Part shown: piece by piece, positions 1-7,064 of the stretch
Layout of the letters: every line of letters begins with the position of its first letter
Numbering within the stretch: the first letter of the stretch is position 1
Source: an uncultured Eubacteriales bacterium
GTDB taxonomy: Bacteria > Bacillota > Clostridia > Oscillospirales > Acutalibacteraceae
NCBI GenBank assembly: GCA_934552855.1
Contig: CAKTEU010000016.1
Span: forward strand, 1-43,785
DNA length: 43,785 nt
Reading direction: 5' to 3'
The notes under the pieces: model-generated
Database searches by the model: none
Told to the model about the DNA's origin: nothing
Seen by the model: the letters and a program-made list of their open reading frames with translations, nothing else
Made by a program: the position numbers and the translations under genes

Positions 1-45
1 TTTTATATGCCTATCTTTGAGGTGAGTGTAAATAATTCAGAAAGG

Positions 46-73
46 GTATGATGTAGCTTTGACTATATCATAC
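46..73 (+). promoter_or_regulatory. Hairpin in the glmS leader between SD-like sequence and start codon
   Basis: Positions 46-56 pair with 63-73 (11 bp, one G-U pair, 6-nt loop). An SD-like AAAGG lies just 5' of the stem (41-45), but the glmS ATG is at 84, too far for a linear SD. With the hairpin folded, AAAGG is separated from the ATG by about 10 nt. No other SD precedes the ATG. The rest of 1-83 shows no recognisable gene. Only 83 bases of the leader are visible, so a glmS ribozyme, which would lie further upstream, cannot be judged. Confidence 0.5.
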
Positions 74-83
74 AAGTTTTACT

Positions 84-1913
84 ATGTGCGGAATTGTCGG
101 ATACATCGGAAAGGATTTTGCCGTTCCATATCTCATTGAAGGCCTTTCAAAACTTGAATACAGAGGTTACGATTCAGCCGGAGTTGCGGTGATTGAAAAC
201 GGAAAAATAAACGTGACCAAAAAAAGCGGAAGGCTGAGCGTTCTTAAAAACGAGCTTGAAAAAAAGGAGCCGAGCAAAGCCACAATCGGAATCGGCCACA
301 CACGCTGGGCAACGCACGGCGCGCCGACGGACGAAAACGCTCACCCTCACCTGAGCGAAAACAAAATTTTTGCCGTTGTTCACAACGGTATTATTGAAAA
401 TTTCGGCGAACTTAAAGAAAAGCTTTCTTCGAGCGGCGTTCACTTTTCTTCACAAACGGACACAGAAGTGATTGCCGCCTTGCTTGAAAAAAACTATGAC
501 GGAAACTTTCTTTCCGCCGTTACAAAAACGATTGAAGATCTTGACGGCGCATATGCGCTTGCGATACTTTGCAAAGATTTTCCGGAAAGTATGGTTCTTG
601 TCAGAAAATCGAGCCCTCTCGTTCTTGGAAAAAGCGAAGGCGGAATTTTTGCCGCTTCGGATGTAACGGCGGTTTTAAAGCATACGGCCGACATTTTCAA
701 ACTTTCCGACGGAGAAATTGCCCTCATTGAAGGCAGCAAGCTTTCTTTTTATACTTTTGACGAAACACCGATTGATAAAAAGAACGAACACGTTTCATGG
801 ACCGCAAAGGACGCTCAAAAGGACGGCTACGCTCACTTTATGCTCAAGGAAATTTTTGAACAACCGGCCGTTTTTGAGCGGACAATAAGCCCTCACATCA
901 GAAACGGAAAAATGGACTTTGAAAACTTTTCGCTTTCAAAGGAAGACGTGAAAAGAATTGACCGAATAATCATCACCGCCTGCGGTTCGGCGTATCACGC
1001 CGGAATAATCGGAAAATACGTCATTGAAAAGGCGGCGAGAATCCCCGTTGAGGTTGACATTGCTTCCGAATTTAGATACCGTGACCCGATTCTTAATAAA
1101 AACACGCTTGTCATAATCATCAGTCAAAGCGGCGAAACGGCCGACACGCTTGCCGCCCTTCGACTTGCAAAAGAAAAGGGTGCAAAGGTCCTTTCAATCG
1201 TAAATGTTGTCGGAAGCACGATTGCGAACGAAAGCGACAGCGTTGTTTACACTGCCGCAGGGCCCGAAATTGCCGTTGCAACAACAAAGGCATTTTCCGC
1301 TCAGGTTGCCGTTTTATATCTTCTTGCCGCATACTTTTCGGAAAGGAAGGGAACTTTTTCAAAGGACGATTTTTTACTTTACCTTTCAAATCTTCATGCT
1401 GTCCCGAAAAAAATCGAAGAAACGATTGAAAGCGTGAGCGGCGAAGCAAAAAGAATCGGAAAAGAGTTTTCTTCGCTTGAACATTCGTATTTCATCGGGC
1501 GCGGCCTTGATTACGCCGCCGCAACGGAAGGCTCGCTGAAGCTGAAGGAAATCAGCTATATCCACAGTGAAGCTTACGCCGCCGGGGAACTCAAGCACGG
1601 AACAATCTCTCTCATCGAAGAAGGAACGGCGGTTATTGCCCTTGCCTGCAACGAAAAACTTTTTTCAAAAACAATGAGCAACATCAAAGAGGTAAAATCC
1701 CGTGGAGCCAAGGTTCTTATTGTTACAACCGAAAAGCACAAAAACGATTGCAAAGACCTTGACTTTGTTGTGACCGTTCCGGAGGTTTATCCGTTTTTCT
1801 CCGCTTCAATTGAAGTTGTTTTTCTTCAGCTTTTGAGCTATTACACGGCTCTTTTCCGAGGCTGCGACATTGACAAACCGAGAAACCTTGCAAAATCGGT
1901 CACAGTTGAATAA
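84..1913 (+). CDS. glmS: Glutamine--fructose-6-phosphate aminotransferase (isomerizing)
   Basis: Makes glucosamine-6-phosphate from fructose-6-phosphate and glutamine, the entry step to UDP-GlcNAc for peptidoglycan; cytosolic. The protein is 609 aa, the usual length. It begins MCGIVGYIG, so Cys2 is the N-terminal nucleophile of a class II glutamine amidotransferase domain, with GHTRWATHG and HNGIIENF following. Two SIS sugar-isomerase domains follow, with SQSGET near residue 347, AVATTKAFSAQ, and the C-terminal KPRNLAKSVTVE typical of the family. Start fixed by the Cys2 requirement. It stands alone, converging on argH with a shared terminator. Its leader holds a hairpin that may position the ribosome-binding site. 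Confidence 0.98.
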   Translation: MCGIVGYIGKDFAVPYLIEGLSKLEYRGYDSAGVAVIENGKINVTKKSGRLSVLKNELEKKEPSKATIGIGHTRWATHGAPTDENAHPHLSENKIFAVVHNGIIENFGELKEKLSSSGVHFSSQTDTEVIAALLEKNYDGNFLSAVTKTIEDLDGAYALAILCKDFPESMVLVRKSSPLVLGKSEGGIFAASDVTAVLKHTADIFKLSDGEIALIEGSKLSFYTFDETPIDKKNEHVSWTAKDAQKDGYAHFMLKEIFEQPAVFERTISPHIRNGKMDFENFSLSKEDVKRIDRIIITACGSAYHAGIIGKYVIEKAARIPVEVDIASEFRYRDPILNKNTLVIIISQSGETADTLAALRLAKEKGAKVLSIVNVVGSTIANESDSVVYTAAGPEIAVATTKAFSAQVAVLYLLAAYFSERKGTFSKDDFLLYLSNLHAVPKKIEETIESVSGEAKRIGKEFSSLEHSYFIGRGLDYAAATEGSLKLKEISYIHSEAYAAGELKHGTISLIEEGTAVIALACNEKLFSKTMSNIKEVKSRGAKVLIVTTEKHKNDCKDLDFVVTVPEVYPFFSASIEVVFLQLLSYYTALFRGCDIDKPRNLAKSVTVE

Positions 1914-1918
1914 AAAAG

Positions 1919-1962
1919 AACCGGGTGCGACGAATTTTTTCGCCGTATCCGGTTTTTGCTTT
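1919..1962. terminator. Bidirectional terminator between glmS and argH
   Basis: 16-bp stem with G-U pairs, 1919-1934 with 1939-1954, and a TTTT loop. It is followed by a T-rich tract for glmS. On the minus strand an A-rich 5' flank becomes a T-run for argH. The argH stop codon directly abuts it (1964-1966). Confidence 0.85.
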
Positions 1963-1963
1963 T

Positions 1964-3334
1964 TTACTTGTTCAGCTTTTCTGCGTTTTCGATTTCTTCA
2001 AGAACACATTTCGGAGCGGGTCCGCCTTTGACCGTTCTGCCCTTTACGCAGTTGTCAAGATTGATCGCTTCAAAAACGTCGTTTCCGAAAAGGTCGCAAA
2101 CACGCTTGTATTCCTCAAGCGGAAGCGTTTCAAGCGTAAAGCCGTTTTCAATGCAGAAGGCGACGATTTCTCCGACGGCCTTGTATGCGTCTCTGAACGG
2201 AAGACCTTTTTTAACGAGGTAGTCCGCACAGTCGGTTGCGTTGATGAAGCCCTTTGCGGCGGCGGCACGCATATTTTCCTTGAGAACCTTTGCCGTGTCG
2301 AGCATTGCGGAAAATGTGTCGGTACAGATGAGAACCGTGTCAACAGCGTCAAACACCGCCTGCTTGTCCTCCTGCATATCTTTGTTATACGCAAGCGGAA
2401 TACCTTTCATAACGGTGAGAAGAGTCATGAGCGAACCGAAAACACGGCCGGATTTTCCTCTGACAAGCTCTGCAATGTCCGGGTTCTTTTTTTGCGGCAT
2501 GATGCTGCTTCCGGTTGAAAAAGCGTCGTCAAGCTCGATGAACTTGAACTCCCACGAACACCACATTACAACTTCTTCCGCAAAGCGTGAAAGATGAACC
2601 ATAATGATTGAAAGGCAGGAAAGAAGTTCAATGACATAATCCCTGTCGGAAACGCCGTCAAGACTGTTTGAGCAGATGCCCGAAAGGCCGAGAAGCTCTG
2701 CGGCGTACTGTCTGTCAAGCGGATATGTTGTTCCGGCAAGAGCACCCGAACCGAGCGGCGACACAGCCGTTCTTTTTTTGCAATCTTCAAGGCGTTCCCT
2801 GTCACGAAGAAGCATTGCGGCATACGCCATGAGATGATGACCGAACGTTACCGGCTGAGCACGCTGAAGATGAGTATAACCGGGCATTACTGCATCGTAA
2901 TTTTCCTTTGCTTTTTTGAGAATCACGTCAATGAAATCTTTGAGCGAAAGGTCAAGCTTTTCAATTTCGTCAAGAAGATAAAGCCGAAGGTCAAGCGCAA
3001 CCTGATCGTTGCGGCTTCTTGCGGTGTGAAGGCGCTTTCCGGTGTCTCCGAGCCTTTTTGTCAGTTCGCCTTCAACAAAGGTGTGGATATCTTCGGCAGT
3101 CATATCAATTTGAAGTTCGCCGCTTTCAAGGTCGGCGGCAATATCTTTGAGCGAAGCAACGATTTTTTCGCTTTCGCTTTTTTCAATGATGTTCTGCTTT
3201 CCGAGCATTGTTGCGTGTGCGATTGAACCTTTGATGTCCTGCGAAGCCATTCGGCAGTCAAAGGAAATTGAGGAATTGAAATCGTTTGTTTTTTTGTCAA
3301 GCTGTTTTTTGAATCTTCCTGTCCAGAGCGGCAT
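1964..3334 (-). CDS. argH: Argininosuccinate lyase
   Basis: Splits argininosuccinate into arginine and fumarate, the last step of arginine synthesis; a cytosolic homotetramer in the family. 456 aa, normal length. Visible motifs: TARSRNDQVALD (104-115), GYTHLQRAQP with the catalytic His155, and the fumarase/aspartase signature GSSIMPQKKNPD (275-286) carrying the catalytic serine. Start MPLWTGRF is preceded by GGAGG at a good distance. argG is not adjacent, so argH is a single-gene unit here with its own sigma-A-type promoter. Confidence 0.97.
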   Translation of the reverse strand: MPLWTGRFKKQLDKKTNDFNSSISFDCRMASQDIKGSIAHATMLGKQNIIEKSESEKIVASLKDIAADLESGELQIDMTAEDIHTFVEGELTKRLGDTGKRLHTARSRNDQVALDLRLYLLDEIEKLDLSLKDFIDVILKKAKENYDAVMPGYTHLQRAQPVTFGHHLMAYAAMLLRDRERLEDCKKRTAVSPLGSGALAGTTYPLDRQYAAELLGLSGICSNSLDGVSDRDYVIELLSCLSIIMVHLSRFAEEVVMWCSWEFKFIELDDAFSTGSSIMPQKKNPDIAELVRGKSGRVFGSLMTLLTVMKGIPLAYNKDMQEDKQAVFDAVDTVLICTDTFSAMLDTAKVLKENMRAAAAKGFINATDCADYLVKKGLPFRDAYKAVGEIVAFCIENGFTLETLPLEEYKRVCDLFGNDVFEAINLDNCVKGRTVKGGPAPKCVLEEIENAEKLNK

Positions 3335-3371
3335 TTTTCTTTCCTCCGATACATGGTTATTTTACCGGTTA

Positions 3372-3399
3372 ATTATACATCATTTATACAAAAAGTCAA
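3372..3399 (-). promoter_or_regulatory. argH promoter
   Basis: On the minus strand: -35 TTGACT (3399-3394), 16-bp spacer, -10 TATAAT (3377-3372), 38 bp upstream of the argH start. The direct repeat TGTATAA...TGTATAA overlaps the spacer and -10 and could be a regulator site (an ArgR half-site TTTGTAT is arguable), but no full ARG box is clear. A 10-bp palindrome TTATGCATAA (3415-3424) lies just upstream of the -35. Confidence 0.8.
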
Positions 3400-3477
3400 G
3401 GTAAATGCGTTATATTATGCATAAATTTCTCATTTTTCACTGCAATTTATGCCAAAACGCTTTTTCAAAAGCAATTG

Positions 3478-3491
3478 TGGCTTTAAAGCCA
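3478..3491. promoter_or_regulatory. 14-bp perfect palindrome upstream of the glp-like promoter
   Basis: TGGCTTTAAAGCCA is a perfect 14-bp palindrome ending 33 bp upstream of the -35 box at 3525. It is followed by CCAATC/CAATC/CCAAT repeats (3490-3509). The position suits an activator or dimeric regulator of the downstream operon, but no regulator family is recognised. Confidence 0.35.
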
Positions 3492-3524
3492 ATCCAATCT
3501 TATCCAATTTTAACAAATTTTATT

Positions 3525-3553
3525 TTGACATCACCTTCAAATTAGTGTATGAT
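3525..3553 (+). promoter_or_regulatory. Promoter of the glp-like five-gene operon
   Basis: Consensus -35 TTGACA (3525-3530), exactly 17-bp spacer, -10 TATGAT (3548-3553). The gene start at 3604 leaves a leader of about 45 nt. No other strong promoter was noticed before the terminator at 10393, so the five genes probably form one transcript. Confidence 0.85.
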
Positions 3554-3603
3554 AACTGTATACGTGCCCATCGGCGCAAAAAAATCATTGAATGGTGATT
3601 AAA

Positions 3604-5319
3604 ATGAACAAAAGATTACTCAAAAAAAAGCTGGATGAGCAATACGGCGGAAAAATTCAGTTTACCGATAAAAACCGAATGAGGGTAATGACCGGCGAAT
3701 GGAACACCTGGGACGGAATTGTCAAAGCCTGTCAAATGGCTGTGACGGGGAAAAAAGACGTTCACGTTGTCAACAATATCCGCTTCACGGGTGCAAAGAT
3801 TCCAAAAATGCGCCTGCCCTCGCTTTCCGATAACGCCCTTGACGGAAAAACGCCCGATGTTCTTATAATCGGCGGCGGAATTTCCGGCGTTTCAATTGCA
3901 AGAGAACTTTCAAAGTGGAAGCTTGACATTCTTCTTGTTGAAAAAGAAAGCGACCTTGCTCTCGGTGCTTCCGGAAGGAATGACGGCGAAGTTCACCCCG
4001 GCGTTGACCTTTCAAAAGGCAGTCTCAAGCAGCACTATGTGCTTTTGGGCAACGAAATCTACGGCGATATCTGCCGTGAACTCGGCGTTTTGTTTTCACG
4101 CTGCGGCCAGTATGTCGGCTTTACTCAAAAGGAACTCAAACCCTTTGTTGAAGCCTATGCCGCAAAGCGCAGAACCGTTGACGGCGTGAAGGACACAAGA
4201 GTTATTTCAGAAGAAGAACTTTTCGCCGCAGAGCCGAACCTCAACAAGGATTTTCAGTTTGCACTTTACAATCCCTCGGCCGGCTGCGTTTGCCCTTATT
4301 CACTGACAATTGCATATGCCGAAAACGCAGTTAAAAACGGCGTAAAGCTTAGCCTTAACACCGCTGTTCTTTCAATGGAAACAAAAAACGGCGAAATTCT
4401 TTCAGTCAAAACCAACCGTGGAACGATATATCCGAAAATCGTTATCAATGCCGCCGGCGTTTTTGCCGATGACATTGCCGAAATGGCGGGCGACAGGTTT
4501 TATTCGATTCATCCCAGGAGGGGCACAAACAGCATACTTGACACAAAGGCCGGTGCGTTTGTTCATTCTGTTGTTACAATCAAAACGCTTCAAAAAAGCG
4601 CAGGGCACACAAAGGGCGGCGGTATTCTTCACACCGTTCACCACAATCTTCTTGTCGGTCCCGATGCGGTTGAAACATTTGAAAAAGAAAACCACGCAAC
4701 AAACCCGGAAAGCATCACCAACGTTTTCAATAAACAGCAGGGCGCAACCGACAAGCTTAAACGCTCAGACATCATCACATATTTCACAGGTGTCCGTGCG
4801 CCCTCATTTGAAGAAGATTTTATTATTGAACGTGGACGTGAAACGCACAATCTCATTCACTGCGCAGGCATTCAGTCGCCGGGACTCACAACCGCTCCCG
4901 TTGTTGCAAAAGACATTGAAAAAATGGCGCTTCAGGTGCTTCGCTGTGTCGGCGTTGAGCCAAAGCGCAACAACAGCTATAATCCGCACAGAGATGCGAT
5001 TCCCCTTCTTCGTGATATGCCGCCGAAGGAAAGAGCCGAACTCATCAAAAAGAACCCCGATTACGGCGAAATTGTCTGCCGCTGTGAGGAAATCAGCAAG
5101 GGCGAAATTCTTGACGCTCTTCGCTCACCGATTTGCGTTCCGACCGTTGACGGCGTGAAAAAGCGTGTCCGTGCCGGAATGGGACGCTGCCAGGGCGGTT
5201 TCTGTTCGCCCGTTGTCATGAAAATCATTGCCGAATTTTTGGGCGTTCCCCTTTCGGAAGTCCGAAAGGGAAACAGCGACTCGGTAATCGTTTTCGGCGA
5301 AACAAAGGAGGGCAAGTGA
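3604..5319 (+). CDS. GlpA-like FAD-dependent glycerol-3-phosphate dehydrogenase with C-terminal [2Fe-2S] (BFD-like) domain
   Basis: 571 aa from the ATG at 3604, chosen because GGTGAT at 3594-3599 is a good SD for it; an in-frame ATG at 3592 has no SD. Residues 1-85 form a basic extension not expected in GlpA. Then comes an FAD-binding DAO fold with VLIIGGGISGVSIARELSKW near 86-105. The C-terminus carries Cys pairs CRC and CQGGFC, matching the BFD-like [2Fe-2S]-binding domain of anaerobic GlpA. Known role of the family: oxidation of glycerol-3-phosphate to DHAP, passing electrons to partner subunits. It is followed after 1 nt by a second FAD protein and a DUF1667 protein, the Firmicutes counterpart of GlpB/GlpC. 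Substrate is inferred. Confidence 0.82.
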   Translation: MNKRLLKKKLDEQYGGKIQFTDKNRMRVMTGEWNTWDGIVKACQMAVTGKKDVHVVNNIRFTGAKIPKMRLPSLSDNALDGKTPDVLIIGGGISGVSIARELSKWKLDILLVEKESDLALGASGRNDGEVHPGVDLSKGSLKQHYVLLGNEIYGDICRELGVLFSRCGQYVGFTQKELKPFVEAYAAKRRTVDGVKDTRVISEEELFAAEPNLNKDFQFALYNPSAGCVCPYSLTIAYAENAVKNGVKLSLNTAVLSMETKNGEILSVKTNRGTIYPKIVINAAGVFADDIAEMAGDRFYSIHPRRGTNSILDTKAGAFVHSVVTIKTLQKSAGHTKGGGILHTVHHNLLVGPDAVETFEKENHATNPESITNVFNKQQGATDKLKRSDIITYFTGVRAPSFEEDFIIERGRETHNLIHCAGIQSPGLTTAPVVAKDIEKMALQVLRCVGVEPKRNNSYNPHRDAIPLLRDMPPKERAELIKKNPDYGEIVCRCEEISKGEILDALRSPICVPTVDGVKKRVRAGMGRCQGGFCSPVVMKIIAEFLGVPLSEVRKGNSDSVIVFGETKEGK

Positions 5320-5320
5320 G

Positions 5321-6580
5321 ATGAAAACTCTTTATGACGTTGTAATCATCGGTGCAGGCCCGGCAGGTCTTGCCGCCGCAGTCAGATGCAACGAAAAAAG
5401 GAAAAGCGTTCTTCTTGTTGAACGTGAAGCAAGGCTCGGCGGAATTTTGAAGCAGTGTATTCACGACGGCTTCGGTCTTATCCGCTTTTCCGAAAAGCTT
5501 TCCGGCCCCGAATACGCCGAAAGATATATTGATATGCTCAAAGAAACAAAGTGCGACGTAACAACGCTCACCTTTGTTACCGACATTGAAAAAAAGGACG
5601 GCATTTTTACGCTTACACTTGTCAGCCGTGAAGGCGTTTTCACCGTCAGCTCAAAAACACTCATTCTTGCAACCGGATGCCGTGAAAGAACCGCAAAGCA
5701 GGTCAACATTCACGGAACAAGACCGGCAGGCGTTTTCACCGCCGGAACAGCGCAAAACCTCACGAACCTCCTCGGTCAGCTTCCAACAAAGAAGTGCGTC
5801 ATTCTCGGTTCGGGAGACATTGGGCTTATCATGGCTCGCCGCCTTACTCTTGAGGGTGCAAAGGTTATCGGCGTATACGAAGCAAAAAGCACACCGTCCG
5901 GACTTACGAGAAACATTCATCAGTGCCTTCACGATTACGACATTCCGCTTTATCTTTCTCATACCGTTACCCGTGTTTACGGCGATGACAGACTGACGGG
6001 TGTTGAAATTTCAAAGGTTGACGAAAATATGCGCCCGATTGAAGGCACCGAAAGCTATGTTGAATGTGACGGACTTATTCTTTCTGTCGGACTTATTCCG
6101 GAAAACGAGCTTGCCGAACGTCTCGGAGTAAAAATTGACCCGAAAACAAAAGGACCGCTTTGCGACCAGAACCTTATGACAAGTGTGCCCGGAATTTTCA
6201 GCTGCGGCAACGCACTTCACGTCAACGACCTTGTTGACTATGTTTCCGAAAGTGCCGTAACTGCCGCAGACGGAGCTTGCGGCTTTGAAAAGGAAAGTGA
6301 AGATTTTGCCGAAGTTGCCCCCAACGAAAACGTTGCATACATCGTTCCGCAAAAAATTGACCTTTCAAAGAGCATTAACGAAGTTTGCTTCTATTTCAGA
6401 AGCAGAGATGTTCTTGACAAATGTACGCTGACGTTTTCGGCAAACGGAAAAACAATCAAAGAAAAGAAGTTTCCGTTCCTTCGTCCGCCGGAGATGGAAA
6501 GGCTTGTTCTTGACCTTTCGGCGGCAGGACTCAAAAAGAACGACAAAATCACGGTTACATTGGAGGGCGAGAAAAAATGA
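5321..6580 (+). CDS. FAD/NAD(P)-dependent oxidoreductase, GlpB-like partner subunit
   Basis: 419 aa. N-terminal FAD-binding VVIIGAGPAGLAAAVRC (about 8-24), a second dinucleotide site VILGSGDIGLIMARRL (about 165-180), and a terminal FAD motif around SCGNALHVNDLVDYVSESA. The TGCRERT...RPAGVFTAGTAQ stretch recalls the sarcosine-oxidase-alpha/HcnB type of pyridine-nucleotide-disulfide oxidoreductase fold. About 85 extra residues follow the core, with no recognised function. It starts 1 nt after the GlpA-like gene and overlaps the next gene by 4 nt (ATGA), so the three are translationally coupled. Probably the electron-transfer or NAD-linked subunit of the dehydrogenase. Not a disulfide reductase: no CxxxxC redox pair is seen. 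Confidence 0.75.
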   Translation: MKTLYDVVIIGAGPAGLAAAVRCNEKRKSVLLVEREARLGGILKQCIHDGFGLIRFSEKLSGPEYAERYIDMLKETKCDVTTLTFVTDIEKKDGIFTLTLVSREGVFTVSSKTLILATGCRERTAKQVNIHGTRPAGVFTAGTAQNLTNLLGQLPTKKCVILGSGDIGLIMARRLTLEGAKVIGVYEAKSTPSGLTRNIHQCLHDYDIPLYLSHTVTRVYGDDRLTGVEISKVDENMRPIEGTESYVECDGLILSVGLIPENELAERLGVKIDPKTKGPLCDQNLMTSVPGIFSCGNALHVNDLVDYVSESAVTAADGACGFEKESEDFAEVAPNENVAYIVPQKIDLSKSINEVCFYFRSRDVLDKCTLTFSANGKTIKEKKFPFLRPPEMERLVLDLSAAGLKKNDKITVTLEGEKK

Positions 6581-7026
6581 AAAAATTAGTTTGCATCGTT
6601 TGCCCGAACAGCTGTGAACTTTCAATTGAAGAAACCGCAGACGGAATTTCTGTCAGCGGAAACAAGTGCAAAAGAGGAATCAAGTTTGCAACCGACGAAA
6701 TGACCGCACCGAAAAGAACAATTTCCTCCGTTGTTAAAACCGCATTCAAAGAAGCACCCGTGCTTCCCGTCAGAGTTTCCGATGAAATTCCGAAAGAAAA
6801 GATTTTTGACGTTATGAACGAGATAAACCACGTTACGGTCAAAAAAAAGCTTAAAAGGGGCGATGTTGTAATCAAAAACGTTCTTTCGCTCGGCGTTGAC
6901 GTTATTGCAACAAGCGACGTTCTTCAAAGCGTTAAGGAAGAAGAACCGGCAGCAAAAGAATGGCCGAAGAAAAAAGCCCCGGCAAAGAAAAAGCCCGCCG
7001 CAAAAAAGAAAGCGGAAAATAAATAA
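6577..7026 (+). CDS. DUF1667 family protein with Lys/Ala/Pro-rich tail
   Basis: 149 aa. The N-terminus has CIVCPNSC (Cys6, Cys9, Cys13) and a further Cys in GNKCKRG, a four-cysteine set suited to an Fe-S cluster or metal. The middle (about 55-115) holds the VPVRVS...I.V.....GDVVIKNVL.LGVDVIAT pattern of DUF1667. After residue 118 there is a low-complexity tail of PKKKAPAKKK type, very basic, outside the family's core. DUF1667 genes recur beside GlpA-like and pyridine-nucleotide oxidoreductase genes in Firmicutes, so a small electron-transfer subunit replacing GlpC is likely. Overlaps the preceding gene by 4 nt. Confidence 0.75.
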   Translation: MKKLVCIVCPNSCELSIEETADGISVSGNKCKRGIKFATDEMTAPKRTISSVVKTAFKEAPVLPVRVSDEIPKEKIFDVMNEINHVTVKKKLKRGDVVIKNVLSLGVDVIATSDVLQSVKEEEPAAKEWPKKKAPAKKKPAAKKKAENK

Positions 7027-7064
7027 ACACAAATTTCACCAAGGAGAAAAAGGAGAAATTAACA

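Noticed and set aside
1..83. glmS ribozyme
   Set aside because: The conserved core is not visible in the 83 available bases; it could only lie outside the window.
59..85. Promoter TTGACT...TACTAT overlapping the glmS start
   Set aside because: Spacing is 15 bp and the -10 is poor; it would give a leaderless or truncated transcript.
3453..3466. Catabolite-response (cre) site upstream of the glp-like operon
   Set aside because: Only the AAAACGCTTT core fits; the outer TG and CA positions do not match.
3592..3603. Upstream ATG as the start of the GlpA-like gene
   Set aside because: No SD before it, while GGTGAT within this stretch serves the ATG at 3604.
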